Notes: generated by a model from the letters alone, not told the origin. A stretch of 64,000 nt of DNA from Clostridium_AW sp040797845 (GCA_040797845.1 JBFNFA010000006.1:124001-188000), one strand, 5' to 3'; positions 16,888 through 25,776 are shown, counted from the stretch's first letter. Numbers and translations are program-made.

Positions 16888-17205
16888 TTAAACGTGTTTT
16901 TCAATAGCCATTTTTAATGCTTGCTTTGGTCTAAACCCAACTAATGTTTCTACTACTTTTCCGTTTTTAAATACCAATAAAGTTGGAATACTTGCTACTC
17001 TAAACTGATTAGATGTAACTGGGTTTTCATCAACATTAACTTTTACAAATTCAGCTTTTCCTTTTAATTCTTCTGAAAGCTCATCAATTACTGGAGCTAG
17101 CATTCTACATGGACCACACCAAGCAGCCCAAAAATCAACTACAACTGTTTTATCAGAATTTAACACTTCCTGTTTAAATACATTATCCTTTATTTCTCTT
17201 GCCAT
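16888..17205 (-). CDS. trxA: Thioredoxin
   Basis: A 105-residue thioredoxin with the classical active site WCGPCRM (Cys30, Cys33), the preceding VVVDFWAAW strand and the cis-proline loop ASIPTLLVF. The start is ATG 17205, seven bases after GGAGGT; an ATG five codons upstream overlaps that ribosome site and is rejected. It reduces protein disulfides with electrons from the flavoprotein encoded just downstream. Its promoter carries a CsoR/CstR-like operator. Confidence 0.96.
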   Translation of the reverse strand: MAREIKDNVFKQEVLNSDKTVVVDFWAAWCGPCRMLAPVIDELSEELKGKAEFVKVNVDENPVTSNQFRVASIPTLLVFKNGKVVETLVGFRPKQALKMAIEKHV

Positions 17206-17223
17206 TCTATTTACCTCCATTTT

Positions 17224-17280
17224 ATACCCCTCATGGGTATGTGTTATTTTAATTTTATATTATAATTTATATAAAGTCAA
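17224..17280 (-). promoter_or_regulatory. trxA promoter with CsoR/CstR-like inverted repeat
   Basis: On the minus strand TTGACT (17275-17280), a 17-base spacer and TAAAAT (17252-17257) form a good sigma-A promoter. Directly downstream, at about +5 to +21, lies a perfect inverted repeat ATACCC-N5-GGGTAT (17224-17240), the form bound by copper-sensing CsoR and persulfide-sensing CstR repressors. Confidence 0.65.
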
Positions 17281-17286
17281 TACTTT

Positions 17287-18564
17287 TTAATAATTATTAT
17301 TTATTATATCTTGAACTTTTGAATTGTTATAAATTGAGTTAGGATACTCTTCAATTACTCTATTTCCATAATGCTTTGACTTATCTATATCTATATTTTT
17401 ATACAAAAGACATAAATTATACAATACAATTTCTTTATATTCACCCTTGTCAAAGCTTTCATCATATATTGTATAATATTTAATTGCTTCCTTAATATTT
17501 CCAATCTGTTCATAGCATAATGCTAGAATATATATGGAATGGGAATAGTACCAAGTATCTGTTCCATACTCATATGCCATCATTAGATAATCTTTAGCAT
17601 TACCATATTCCATCTTTTCATAATAGCTATACCCTGTTGTATAGAAAACTTCCCCTCCTTCTGTAAACAGTAACTCCTTCCCTCTTTCAAAGATTGATTT
17701 TTCATTTACGTCTAAGTCTTTCTTATCCCATTTTTTTATTATTCCGTATATTTTATCGTAGTTTCTATTATCAATATAATTTTTTAATTCTTCATATGGA
17801 AATTTTTCAACAGGTTTTTCTTTAATTATGTCTTTTTCCGCTCCCTCTTTAGGCGCTTTTCCTATTTCTGTTTTGTCTTCTGTTTTATTTTCTGTTTCAC
17901 TCTTTACTATATGTTCTGTTTTATTTTTGTTTAAATTATTTTCATCATTACTAACTATTTTACTTCTATTATTTTTTATAACTAAAACTATTGATGTTAT
18001 AGATAATAAAATCATCATCAAAAGAATTAATGGCATCATTTTTATTTTATCCTTTTTAACTACTCCAGTTTTCATTATCTCCTTTTTGCTTTGTAGAGCA
18101 ACTTTATTATTTCTATCAGTTCCCAATACATTATTTATATGCTCTAAAGCCTTTAAATAATCTCCCTTTTTCATATAACACAATGCTAAGTAATTGTTCA
18201 CATTTATGTAATTAAAATGACTATTGCTGCATTCTTTTAACATTATAAGTGCTTCATTAACTTTCATTTCTTTTATTAATACTATTGCAGTATTATATAT
18301 ATTTAACAACTTGTCATCTTTTTTGCTGTCTTCCAAATACTTTTTAGCTACATTATCTTTATTCACATGTACATTCATTTTCCAAAGACTTTTACTACCT
18401 TGTAGATCTCCACTTATGTAATATAGCAATCCTTTTAAATTTATAGCCGCTGAATTGTTTAAATTTAGTGATATACTTTTTTCACATAGATCCATGGAAT
18501 CGTTAATATATCCTTTATTATACTTTTCTAATGCTTTATTATATGCTTTTTGACTCTTATCCAT
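17287..18564 (-). CDS. Tetratricopeptide-repeat membrane protein
   Basis: A 425-residue protein with TPR units in the N-terminal cytoplasmic part (about residues 1-160; for example AINLKGLLYYISGDLQGSKSLW and YLALCYMKKGDYLKALEHI), one membrane segment near residues 176-197, a charged low-complexity linker rich in Lys, Glu and Thr (200-250), and a second TPR-like set at the C-terminus (about 310-415). The topology places one helical scaffold on each side of the membrane. No enzymatic motif is seen. It sits between trxA and the anti-sigma gene on the same strand and could belong to the sigma regulon, but no sequence evidence proves this. Confidence 0.8.
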   Translation of the reverse strand: MDKSQKAYNKALEKYNKGYINDSMDLCEKSISLNLNNSAAINLKGLLYYISGDLQGSKSLWKMNVHVNKDNVAKKYLEDSKKDDKLLNIYNTAIVLIKEMKVNEALIMLKECSNSHFNYINVNNYLALCYMKKGDYLKALEHINNVLGTDRNNKVALQSKKEIMKTGVVKKDKIKMMPLILLMMILLSITSIVLVIKNNRSKIVSNDENNLNKNKTEHIVKSETENKTEDKTEIGKAPKEGAEKDIIKEKPVEKFPYEELKNYIDNRNYDKIYGIIKKWDKKDLDVNEKSIFERGKELLFTEGGEVFYTTGYSYYEKMEYGNAKDYLMMAYEYGTDTWYYSHSIYILALCYEQIGNIKEAIKYYTIYDESFDKGEYKEIVLYNLCLLYKNIDIDKSKHYGNRVIEEYPNSIYNNSKVQDIINNNY

Positions 18565-18612
18565 ATATTTCTCCCTTAAAATTATTATAGATATTATATA
18601 GTTTATTATAAC

Positions 18613-18641
18613 AAAAAATAAAGGGCATTTAGCCCTTTATT
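18613..18641 (-). terminator. Intrinsic terminator after the anti-sigma gene
   Basis: AATAAAGGGC and GCCCTTTATT (18617-18641) form a 10-bp stem with a 5-base loop, followed on the minus strand by TTTTTT. The stem overlaps the stop codon of the anti-sigma gene. Confidence 0.88.
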
Positions 18642-19659
18642 TGTCAAATATAACTCTAAAATTTTCCAAAGTTATAGTTTCCTTATGAGATTTATTAAAC
18701 TCATTATCCTCATATACATTTAAATTTAATTTTAGATCTAATGTTCCATCTCTATTTATTTTTTCTAAACTCGTTACTTCTTTCTTTTCATCTTTCGTTT
18801 CATATACTAAATAATTGTTATTAGACTGCATATTTAGCATATACAGATTTCCTCCCTTAGTAACAGTTCCATAGGGGAATCCAATTATTAATAATAAATT
18901 TTCATCATCTAACCATTGCGCATATTTCGGTGTAAGCTGTTTTTGATCAGGTATTATGGAATATCTCATAATTTTATTACTATCCATTTCTTTAATAGCA
19001 ACTGTAGCAATACCTTCTTCCACTGCATATGGTCCCTTACCTTCTATTGTTGCTTTAAATTTTTTATTTGGTGATTCCACCCAAGGAGTATTAAATTCTA
19101 TTTGTTTCTCATCTTTAACTTCTTCTCTTATAAATTGAACTTTTTTATCAAAAAATACTGTTGGTCCATTTTTTTCTTTCTGTAAACTCTCTTTTTCTTC
19201 TGATAAATTTTTTGTATTAGCATCAAAACTTCTAATATTTTCAGATTCTAGTGTCCTGTTTTCCATTCTAGCATTTTTAGGTGCTTCCTCTAGCTTATCT
19301 GTCTTATTAAATTCATTTCTTATTAATGGAGACATGGCTAGAAAAAATATCAAGCAGGCAGCAGAGGCTAAATATTGTTTACTATATTTTTTAAAATGAA
19401 AACGTAATTTATTCCACGGACTTTTACTATATCTATTTTTATCTATGCTTTTCATTATTTCTGCTCTTGAACTTTTAAATTCTATATGTTCAGTATTTAA
19501 TGATGCTTTTATAAGTTTATCTAGTTCTTTTTCTTCTTCATATATTTTTCTGCAACTCTCACATGTATTTAAATGATTTTCTATTGCTTCATGTAAGTCA
19601 TTGGATACGCTGCCTTCAAGAAAATCAAACAACTTTTTTCTAACTACTTCGCAGTTCAT
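18637..19659 (-). CDS. Anti-sigma factor with zinc-finger (zf-HC2) domain
   Basis: A 340-residue single-pass membrane protein. Its N-terminus carries the HEAIENHLNTCESCRK signature, that is a His-x3-Cys-x2-Cys zinc-binding anti-sigma domain. A membrane segment lies at about residues 112-128, and the extracytoplasmic part (about 130-340) contains a YTxxPDQKQLTPKY-like beta-rich region without a recognised sensor domain. It overlaps the sigma factor gene by four bases (ATGA), the usual arrangement for a sigma/anti-sigma pair. The signal sensed is unknown. Confidence 0.88.
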   Translation of the reverse strand: MNCEVVRKKLFDFLEGSVSNDLHEAIENHLNTCESCRKIYEEEKELDKLIKASLNTEHIEFKSSRAEIMKSIDKNRYSKSPWNKLRFHFKKYSKQYLASAACLIFFLAMSPLIRNEFNKTDKLEEAPKNARMENRTLESENIRSFDANTKNLSEEKESLQKEKNGPTVFFDKKVQFIREEVKDEKQIEFNTPWVESPNKKFKATIEGKGPYAVEEGIATVAIKEMDSNKIMRYSIIPDQKQLTPKYAQWLDDENLLLIIGFPYGTVTKGGNLYMLNMQSNNNYLVYETKDEKKEVTSLEKINRDGTLDLKLNLNVYEDNEFNKSHKETITLENFRVIFDK

Positions 19660-20219
19660 ATCCTACACCTCTTTTCATTATTTGAACTATGTTGTTTATA
19701 TTTATCTCTTGCTTTATAGTATCTTCTTTTTACAGATGATTCACTTATATTTAGTATTTGAGATATATCTAAAAAGGTCATCTCTTCTCTAGAGTACCGC
19801 AATAATATTATCTGTCTATCTATTTCTTCTAAACTATTGATAAAAGTCTCTATGTTTTTCTTTGTTTCTTTAAACTGAGCTGTTTCTTCAGGTCCTACTT
19901 CTTTTGAAGCTATATCCTTAACCTCTTCTATATTTGATTCATGAACTCTTTTATATTTTCTCATGTAATCAATGGATTTATTTTTAGCTATTTGAAAAAC
20001 CCAATTAGAAAATTTATATTCATCCTTATACATATAAAGTTTGTTATATAAGGTTATAAATACTTCTTGTGTTATATCTTCTGCAGTTTCCTTGTTTTTA
20101 ACCATATTGTATATAAACTTTAATACAGGTAACTCATATTTGTTTACTATAATATTAAAGCTATCTATATTCCCATTTAAAACTTCTTGCACAAGCTTTA
20201 AATCATCTTCCACAAGCAA
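19656..20219 (-). CDS. ECF-type RNA polymerase sigma factor
   Basis: A 187-residue sigma-70 family protein. Region 2 includes YMVKNKETAEDITQEVF-like sequence and the -10 recognition helix FSNWVFQIAKNKSIDYMRK. Region 4 has MTFLDISQILNISESSVKRRYYKAR, a helix-turn-helix for the -35 element. There is no region 1 or 3, as in ECF (group 4) factors. It is coupled by overlap to its anti-sigma factor. The regulon is unknown; the TPR protein downstream is a possible target. Confidence 0.92.
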   Translation of the reverse strand: MLVEDDLKLVQEVLNGNIDSFNIIVNKYELPVLKFIYNMVKNKETAEDITQEVFITLYNKLYMYKDEYKFSNWVFQIAKNKSIDYMRKYKRVHESNIEEVKDIASKEVGPEETAQFKETKKNIETFINSLEEIDRQIILLRYSREEMTFLDISQILNISESSVKRRYYKARDKYKQHSSNNEKRCRI

Positions 20220-20267
20220 CTCCTCCCTTTCTAATATTTAATACGTATATTAAAATTGATTAGTTCA

Positions 20268-20365
20268 CGCTATAAAAAATTGCCAAGCAATTTTTTAGTT
20301 GATAATTGAAAATTTCTAATTTCAACTCTCAATTAAATAAAATTTACTTCGCAATTTTTTATAAG
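20268..20365. repeat. Composite dispersed repeat serving as citG terminator
   Basis: A perfect 10-bp hairpin AAAAAATTGC-CAA-GCAATTTTTT (20274-20296) follows the end of citG and has a T-run on the minus strand, so it can terminate that transcript. Next to it lie an imperfect inverted repeat (TTGATAATTGAAA with TTTCAACTCTCAA, 20298-20332) and ACTTCGCAATTTTTTATA (20347-20364), which resembles the terminator at 8281. It looks like a small clostridial intergenic repeat. Confidence 0.55.
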
Positions 20366-21264
20366 TTATTCATATATTTTTCCACTAGATAAAAGAACAC
20401 TGTAATCGCTAACAAGTCTGCACTTCCACCTGGACTTATTCTTCTTTTTATAAAATCTTCATCTAGATTATATATAGCTTCTCTTCCATTATCTGTCCTT
20501 ACTCCACCTATTTCAATTATATTCTTAGCTTTCTCATTAATCTCTTTTAAAGTAGCTAAGGAATGCCTATGTAAAATATTTGAATCCTCCGAGTATTGCA
20601 TAATACCTAACAAAGTATTTATTAATCTATCATTTTTATCTAAATCCATGCTTTCTTTGTAAAAATCTAATGCAAACTCGAAAACTATAGGTAGACCTTT
20701 TTCAATTTCACCTCTAACTCCTTCTATTCCATGAAGAAGGTATAATTTTTCACCGTACGACAAATTTTTATCTTTTAACATTTCCTCATTTAAAATATTT
20801 CCTTCTAACTTTCTTCTCAATGGCATAAGTTCTTTTTCTACTAATCCATGGCACATATGAATTATTGTATTTCTTATTTCCTCAAAATTCATTTTATTAT
20901 AAATTACGTTTCCAACTGCTACACAGGAAATACCCATTAAAAATAGCATTCCTTTATGAGTGTTTACCCCTTCTGTCTTTTGGAACATAGCTTTTTCCCC
21001 TTCTATTCCAACTGTTCTAGCAGCCTTTAGTAGTTCTTTTGGGGAACTTTTTGAAAACCCTAATTCTGTGCATAGAGTTAAATATTTTATTAATGCACAA
21101 GTGCTCTCTATAAAAGTATAGTGATCCATATCATTATGGGCACCAGTAGATACAGTTGACACTAAGCCTGGAGATGGATGACAAGCTACTTCATATAACA
21201 TCGCTTGTGCTGCTAAGCTACTTATATCAAAAGATATATCATGTATATTATGGGTTTTAAACAT
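20359..21264 (-). CDS. citG: Triphosphoribosyl-dephospho-CoA synthase
   Basis: Makes 2'-(5''-triphosphoribosyl)-3'-dephospho-CoA, precursor of the prosthetic group of citrate/citramalate lyase, from dephospho-CoA and ATP. The 301-residue protein shows the family motifs EVACHPSPGLVS near residue 25, GAHNDMDHYTF, GVNTHKGMLFLMG and GGVRTDNGR, and it ends in the SPGGSADLLA segment. It starts after GGAGAG, 14 bases downstream of citX. Two genes (citX, citC) needed for attaching and activating the group precede it in the same unit. Confidence 0.93.
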   Translation of the reverse strand: MFKTHNIHDISFDISSLAAQAMLYEVACHPSPGLVSTVSTGAHNDMDHYTFIESTCALIKYLTLCTELGFSKSSPKELLKAARTVGIEGEKAMFQKTEGVNTHKGMLFLMGISCVAVGNVIYNKMNFEEIRNTIIHMCHGLVEKELMPLRRKLEGNILNEEMLKDKNLSYGEKLYLLHGIEGVRGEIEKGLPIVFEFALDFYKESMDLDKNDRLINTLLGIMQYSEDSNILHRHSLATLKEINEKAKNIIEIGGVRTDNGREAIYNLDEDFIKRRISPGGSADLLAITVFFYLVEKYMNNL

Positions 21265-21278
21265 ATAATCTCTCCAAA

Positions 21279-21794
21279 CTATAAAATAATTTTTTTAACA
21301 TATTCATTATATTTCTCATTAATAAAGTTTGTTACCTCTTCAAGTTCATGTTTCCTTGATCTTAAACAATTTTGAGCATTTTCTCCACATAAAAAACATT
21401 TCCTGCCATTATATCCTAATTGTTTTCTGCTTACACCATTTCCAAGATTGTCATATACATCTATATCCACACATCTACCAAGTATATGATTTTCTTCTAC
21501 ATCTATTGTTTTGATTTTTATTTCCTCGGCAATATTTTCTATAATCATTGTGACCACAGGACCTTCTGCGGTAATTTCATGACTTTCATATACAATTTGT
21601 TCTACAAATTTATTAATTATTTCCTTTTTCATTACCTCAGCAATATTTCTTGTCAAAGAGTTATCCTTTTCTGCTCCTGGATAGTTCACCCTTAATGAAA
21701 TTAAAGGTAGATTATACTTCTCTATCAATTTTTGTTGAAACTCTACTCTTTCTTCTCTAGCAATAAGCACATCTTCAGCTTTATACTTCTTCAT
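21279..21794 (-). CDS. citX: Apo-citramalate lyase phosphoribosyl-dephospho-CoA transferase
   Basis: Transfers the prosthetic group precursor to the gamma (acyl carrier) subunit CitD. The 171-residue product starts MKKYKAEDVLIAREER at ATG 21794, one base after the citC stop codon; a TTG start 13 codons upstream inside citC is rejected. The family motif GRCVDIDVYD and the Cys-containing region GYNGRKCFLCGENAQNC are present. The ribosome site is weak, so translation is probably coupled to citC. Confidence 0.92.
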   Translation of the reverse strand: MKKYKAEDVLIAREERVEFQQKLIEKYNLPLISLRVNYPGAEKDNSLTRNIAEVMKKEIINKFVEQIVYESHEITAEGPVVTMIIENIAEEIKIKTIDVEENHILGRCVDIDVYDNLGNGVSRKQLGYNGRKCFLCGENAQNCLRSRKHELEEVTNFINEKYNEYVKKIIL

Positions 21795-21795
21795 A

Positions 21796-22848
21796 TCAAT
21801 GGGGAGAATTACTTTTTTTAATCTTCTCCACAATCTCCTTTCCCTTTTCTGTATTTAAAAAGTTCCATGTTACTTCTGGTATCATATTCTTTGCTTCTTC
21901 TATTTTATCTTCTTTTATATAATTTCTTACTTTTGAAGCACTAATAAAGCTTCCTTCAAATTCTTTTCGTTTTATTATTTCCAAGTCCATACCCCATTTA
22001 GGTAATACTTCTTTTAATGTTTGGTTATAAGCATTAGTCACATTACAATATGGTTCTTCTCCAACTAATCTTTTCTTAATATTAAGCTTGCTACCAAAGT
22101 ATTTTCCAAATATTCCCGCATCTATTTCTGCATAAGCCTTTAATCTTACATCTTCCTGCCTTATAAAGTATGTTGGAAAGGTTGCAGAAGATATTATATA
22201 TTCTCCGCCAGGTATAACTTTAACATTTTCTAAATCCTTTGTCCCTTCTTTTACAAGACTATATCTTTCTTTGAATGGGAATAATGATTTATCTTCTTCA
22301 ACTATAAATATTAGTACTTCTTCACATGCCTTGGATGCCTGTTCAATTAAATATCTATGCCCTAATGTAAAAGGGTTACAGTTCATTACCAATGCTCCCT
22401 TAGAAGTATTTAAATCTATATTATGTTCCTTAACCATTTTATCTAAAGCTTTATTTATATCATAAAGACCATATTCTAAAAATACTGCATCTTCAGCTTC
22501 GTATATAACTTTAAAATTAAGAGACGTAAATATCTTAACTTTATCTGGTTTTGTAAATATGAAACTATGATAAATACCTTCTTCAAAAAGTTTGTCTATT
22601 AAATTAGATATTAATGTAGAAGTTACATTTTCACCTCTTAAATCGTCAGAAACTGCGAAACACTTGAATATGTTTTTAGCCTTTGAGCAGGTAGCTTTAA
22701 CTTTCCCCTCTTGTCTAACTACTACTGTATAGTCTACATCGTCGTCTAGCTTTAACCCAAACTCTTCTAGGAAATTATGAACTTCTAATCTTTCTTCTGA
22801 ATCTTTTAGATTTATTTTGTTTACTTGTATACCAAACATACTATTCAC
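21796..22848 (-). CDS. citC: [Citrate (pro-3S)-lyase]-type acetate:SH ligase
   Basis: Activates the lyase by ATP-dependent acetylation of the CoA-like prosthetic thiol on CitD. The 350-residue protein has an N-terminal acetyltransferase-like domain (about residues 1-130) and a C-terminal nucleotidyltransferase domain with the HxGH-class motif NPFTLGHRYLIE and the ISASKVRNYI motif. It begins a second transcription unit after a strong terminator that follows citF, so maturation genes may be expressed separately from the structural subunits. Confidence 0.93.
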   Translation of the reverse strand: MNSMFGIQVNKINLKDSEERLEVHNFLEEFGLKLDDDVDYTVVVRQEGKVKATCSKAKNIFKCFAVSDDLRGENVTSTLISNLIDKLFEEGIYHSFIFTKPDKVKIFTSLNFKVIYEAEDAVFLEYGLYDINKALDKMVKEHNIDLNTSKGALVMNCNPFTLGHRYLIEQASKACEEVLIFIVEEDKSLFPFKERYSLVKEGTKDLENVKVIPGGEYIISSATFPTYFIRQEDVRLKAYAEIDAGIFGKYFGSKLNIKKRLVGEEPYCNVTNAYNQTLKEVLPKWGMDLEIIKRKEFEGSFISASKVRNYIKEDKIEEAKNMIPEVTWNFLNTEKGKEIVEKIKKSNSPH

Positions 22849-22891
22849 CTTCTTTTTTATACTATACTTTATTATAACCCATTATATTTAA

Positions 22892-22937
22892 ATAAAAAAT
22901 ATGGACTGTAAATGAATAAACAGTCCATATTTTTTAT
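22892..22937 (-). terminator. Strong terminator after citF
   Basis: A perfect 18-bp inverted repeat (22892-22909 with 22920-22937; core ATGGACTGT) with A and T tracts on either side. It ends the long structural-gene transcript and separates it from citC-citX-citG; being symmetric, it may work on both strands. Confidence 0.9.
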
Positions 22938-22942
22938 TTATA

Positions 22943-24484
22943 TTATTCTAATGCTTTCTTTACAACGTCAATTACAGTACCATCTCTATATTCAACTACT
23001 GCAACAATTTCATCCGATACTTCTATTTGTTCTGGCTTTCCTGTCATTTTTTCAGCTATAGCTTTTAATTCTTCTATTGTATATACAGGAAGATTTGTTT
23101 CTTTTAATTTTTCAATTAAATCTGTTCTTCTTGGGTTAACAGCTATACCTCTTTCAGTTACTAATACGTCTATACTTTCACCTGGAGTAGTAACTGTAGT
23201 TACTCTATCCTTTATGATTGGTAATCTTGCTTTCACAAGGTTAGTAACAATTATTGCAAGTTTTGATCCTGCCGCTGTATCACTGTGTCCACCGGAACCA
23301 CCCATGATAACACCATCAGAACCAGTTGTTACGTTAACGTTGAAGTTGGTATCTATTTCTGTAGCACCAAGTATCATAACATCAAGGTTATTTACAACTG
23401 CTCCTTTATTGTGTGGGTTACCATACATGGAAGATGACATTGCCATATGTGCAGCGTTCTTTTTGAAAGATTCTGCCGCCTGAAGGTCAAAGCACTGTAC
23501 GTCAAATATAGCTCTGAATAATCCTTCTTCAAACATATCAACGATGTATCCAGTTACTCCACCTGCAGCAAAGCTTCCTACAACACCTTTTGATTTCATT
23601 ATTTCTTTTAATTCAGCTGCAACAGCAAGTGATGTTCCGCCTGCTCCTGTCTGGAAAGATAATCCGTCTTTTATTAGTCCTGAAGCTTCAATTACTTCAG
23701 TAGCCATTTTAGCTATCTTTAATCCTACTGGATCTTTTGTTATTCTTGTTGTTCCTGAAACTATTCCAGCTGGGTTTCCTATGGAATCAACTTCTACAAC
23801 ATAGTCAACAAAAATTTGGCTAATTTGTATTGGTGAAGCTGGATATGGTACTAAATTATCAGTGATTGCTACAACCTTATCTGCGTATTCAGCATCAGAT
23901 TCTGCATATCCTAGTGCACCACATGCTGATTTTCCTTCTGTTCCATTTACGTTTCCGTATGTATCAGCTGTTGGAGCTGCAACAAAAGCAACATCAATAT
24001 GAAGATCTCCGCTTTCGATAGCTCTTGGTCTTCCACCATGAGTCATCATAACTGCTGGTCTCTTTAAAGCTCCTTTTGAAATTGCTTCAGCTACTGGACC
24101 AGACATATAGTTTGCATATATACCTGTAACTATTTCTTTCTTCATGTATTCCACAAGTGGCTCATGGATTGGGAATATAGAGCTTGCTGCAATTGTAATA
24201 TCTTTTATTCCCTTTTTAGCTATTGCTTCCATAACCATGTTTAATACATAGTCACCATTTCTTAAATGGTGATGGAAAGAAATTGTCATTCCATCTTTTA
24301 ATTCTACTTTATCTAAAGCTTCTTCTATACTTGCTAATACCTTGTTATCTCCTGGTACTACACTTTTAACCTTAACGGATTTTTTTTCTGCTATGCCACA
24401 ATTAGCAAAAGCGCCTTCAAATGGCTTTACTTTACCGTAGCCTTCTATAACTTCTGGTATTTCTCTGCCAAGAATGTTTTTCAT
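22943..24484 (-). CDS. citF: Citramalate (citrate) lyase alpha subunit, CoA-transferase
   Basis: The alpha subunit exchanges the acetyl group on CitD for citramalate. The 513-residue length fits CitF, and the motifs ISFHHHLRNGDYV, AVMMTHGGRPRAIESG, GTEGKSACGALGY and GSGGHSDTAAGSKL are recognisable. It closes the citD-citE-citF block and ends in front of a strong terminator. Because the block lies behind glutamate mutase, methylaspartase and the mesaconase-like hydratase, the likely substrate is (S)-citramalate, giving acetate and pyruvate, rather than citrate. Confidence 0.93.
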   Translation of the reverse strand: MKNILGREIPEVIEGYGKVKPFEGAFANCGIAEKKSVKVKSVVPGDNKVLASIEEALDKVELKDGMTISFHHHLRNGDYVLNMVMEAIAKKGIKDITIAASSIFPIHEPLVEYMKKEIVTGIYANYMSGPVAEAISKGALKRPAVMMTHGGRPRAIESGDLHIDVAFVAAPTADTYGNVNGTEGKSACGALGYAESDAEYADKVVAITDNLVPYPASPIQISQIFVDYVVEVDSIGNPAGIVSGTTRITKDPVGLKIAKMATEVIEASGLIKDGLSFQTGAGGTSLAVAAELKEIMKSKGVVGSFAAGGVTGYIVDMFEEGLFRAIFDVQCFDLQAAESFKKNAAHMAMSSSMYGNPHNKGAVVNNLDVMILGATEIDTNFNVNVTTGSDGVIMGGSGGHSDTAAGSKLAIIVTNLVKARLPIIKDRVTTVTTPGESIDVLVTERGIAVNPRRTDLIEKLKETNLPVYTIEELKAIAEKMTGKPEQIEVSDEIVAVVEYRDGTVIDVVKKALE

Positions 24485-24524
24485 CCTAATCCCTCGCTTT
24501 ATAAATTTAATTTACAATTACTGA

Positions 24525-25400
24525 CTATTTAACAAGTCCTAAGTTTTTAGCTAAGTCAACAGTTGTTATAGCTCTGTTTATTACAGGAGCATCAATCATT
24601 TTTCCATCTAAAGAGAATACTCCTATTCCTTTACCAAAAGCTTCATCTCTTGCTTCAAGTACTCTAATAGCATATTTAATTTCATCTTCAGTTGGATTGT
24701 ATACTGAGTGAATAGTCTCAACCTGTCTAGGATTTATAGAAGCTTTTCCTGTAAATCCTATTTTCTTAGCTTTCATAGTATCAAGTCTTAATCCTTCGTA
24801 GTCATTTGTATCAGTAAATGGTGTATCTATAGCATCTATTCTAGCTGCTCTGCAAGCTGCTGCAAATCTGCATCTAGCATAGTAAATTTCGTCACTTTCT
24901 TTAGTTCTCTTTATTCCAAAATCAGAAGTTAAATCTTCTGCACCTAGAAGTAATCCAACTAATCTATCTGTTGATGTTGCAACATCATAAACAGTTTCTA
25001 ATCCATAAGCTGTTTCAATAAGTCCAAATAGTTTTATACTTCCTTTTTCAAATCCTTCTTCTTCTTCAACTTTTGTTATTATTTCATTTGCTTCTTGCAT
25101 TTGTTCTTTTGTAGCTTTTGGTACTAATATTGTATCAGGCTTAACTCTAGCTACTGTTTCTAAGTCTGTTGGTCCAAATTCAGTGTCTAGTGGGTTAATT
25201 CTTACAACTAACTCTACTTGTGAATAATCTATATTTTTTATAGCGCCGCTAACTAATGCTCTTGCAGCATCTTTTTCTGTTAAACTAACAGCATCTTCCA
25301 AGTCTAGTATTACAGCGTCTGCTCCAAGTATTGGTGCATTTTGAAGCATTCCTGGATTGTTACCAGGCATAAATAGCATAGTTCTTCTTAACTTTTTCAT
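24525..25400 (-). CDS. citE: Citramalate (citrate) lyase beta subunit
   Basis: The beta subunit cleaves the acyl-thioester on CitD, releasing pyruvate in the citramalate case. The 291-residue HpcH/HpaI-family TIM barrel starts MKKLRRTMLFMPGNN at ATG 25400; a GTG four codons upstream overlaps the GAGGTG ribosome site and is rejected. Seen are the metal and substrate motifs ADAVILDLEDAV, the arginine in VVRINP, GLIETAYGL and LLLGAEDLTSDFG. It lies 27 bases after citD. Confidence 0.94.
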   Translation of the reverse strand: MKKLRRTMLFMPGNNPGMLQNAPILGADAVILDLEDAVSLTEKDAARALVSGAIKNIDYSQVELVVRINPLDTEFGPTDLETVARVKPDTILVPKATKEQMQEANEIITKVEEEEGFEKGSIKLFGLIETAYGLETVYDVATSTDRLVGLLLGAEDLTSDFGIKRTKESDEIYYARCRFAAACRAARIDAIDTPFTDTNDYEGLRLDTMKAKKIGFTGKASINPRQVETIHSVYNPTEDEIKYAIRVLEARDEAFGKGIGVFSLDGKMIDAPVINRAITTVDLAKNLGLVK

Positions 25401-25427
25401 GGATAATCTCACCTCAATCTTACATTA

Positions 25428-25691
25428 TTATTGTGCTCTTTTAACAGCTGTTTCTAATCTTGCTTTTATAGTATAGTCAAGAGCTCCTTTATCCTGCGCT
25501 TGAATTTTTACTCCATCAAGTTCTAATTCTTTTGCACTTTCTAATAATACTTTCTTTATTTGAGCTCCAAATTGTTTCATAACGATACTTTCAAGTTCTA
25601 ACTCTATTCCTGGTTCATCTTTTGGCATTACCATGATAAGTATGTCATTTGATTCTAGAGTTCCAGCTTTAGCTATTTTATTAACTTTCAT
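25428..25691 (-). CDS. citD: Citramalate (citrate) lyase gamma subunit, acyl carrier protein
   Basis: An 87-residue acyl carrier protein that carries the phosphoribosyl-dephospho-CoA group. The attachment site is visible as AGTLESNDI, with Ser14 at the position modified in the characterised Klebsiella protein. The remainder has the short conserved segment GIELELESIVMKQFG. It starts at ATG after AAGGAAGG and sits after a strong intercistronic hairpin at 25721-25752. Confidence 0.95.
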   Translation of the reverse strand: MKVNKIAKAGTLESNDILIMVMPKDEPGIELELESIVMKQFGAQIKKVLLESAKELELDGVKIQAQDKGALDYTIKARLETAVKRAQ

Positions 25692-25720
25692 CTTTAACCT
25701 TCCTTTCCGTAATCAACAAC

Positions 25721-25752
25721 TGAAAACTGAAGATAGGTATCTTCAGTTTTCA
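25721..25752 (-). repeat. Perfect 15-bp intercistronic hairpin between the hydratase and citD
   Basis: TGAAAACTGAAGATA (25721-25735) and its exact complement (25738-25752) are separated by only GG. No T tract follows on the minus strand, so it is not a normal terminator. It resembles the GAAAATT-type repeats at 20298-20332. Confidence 0.75.
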
Positions 25753-25776
25753 ATTATTAATATTTACTATAAGTTA

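Noticed and set aside
25721..25752. Terminator splitting the hydratase and citD genes
   Set aside because: No T tract follows on the coding strand, and the downstream gene has a normal ribosome site but no clear promoter.
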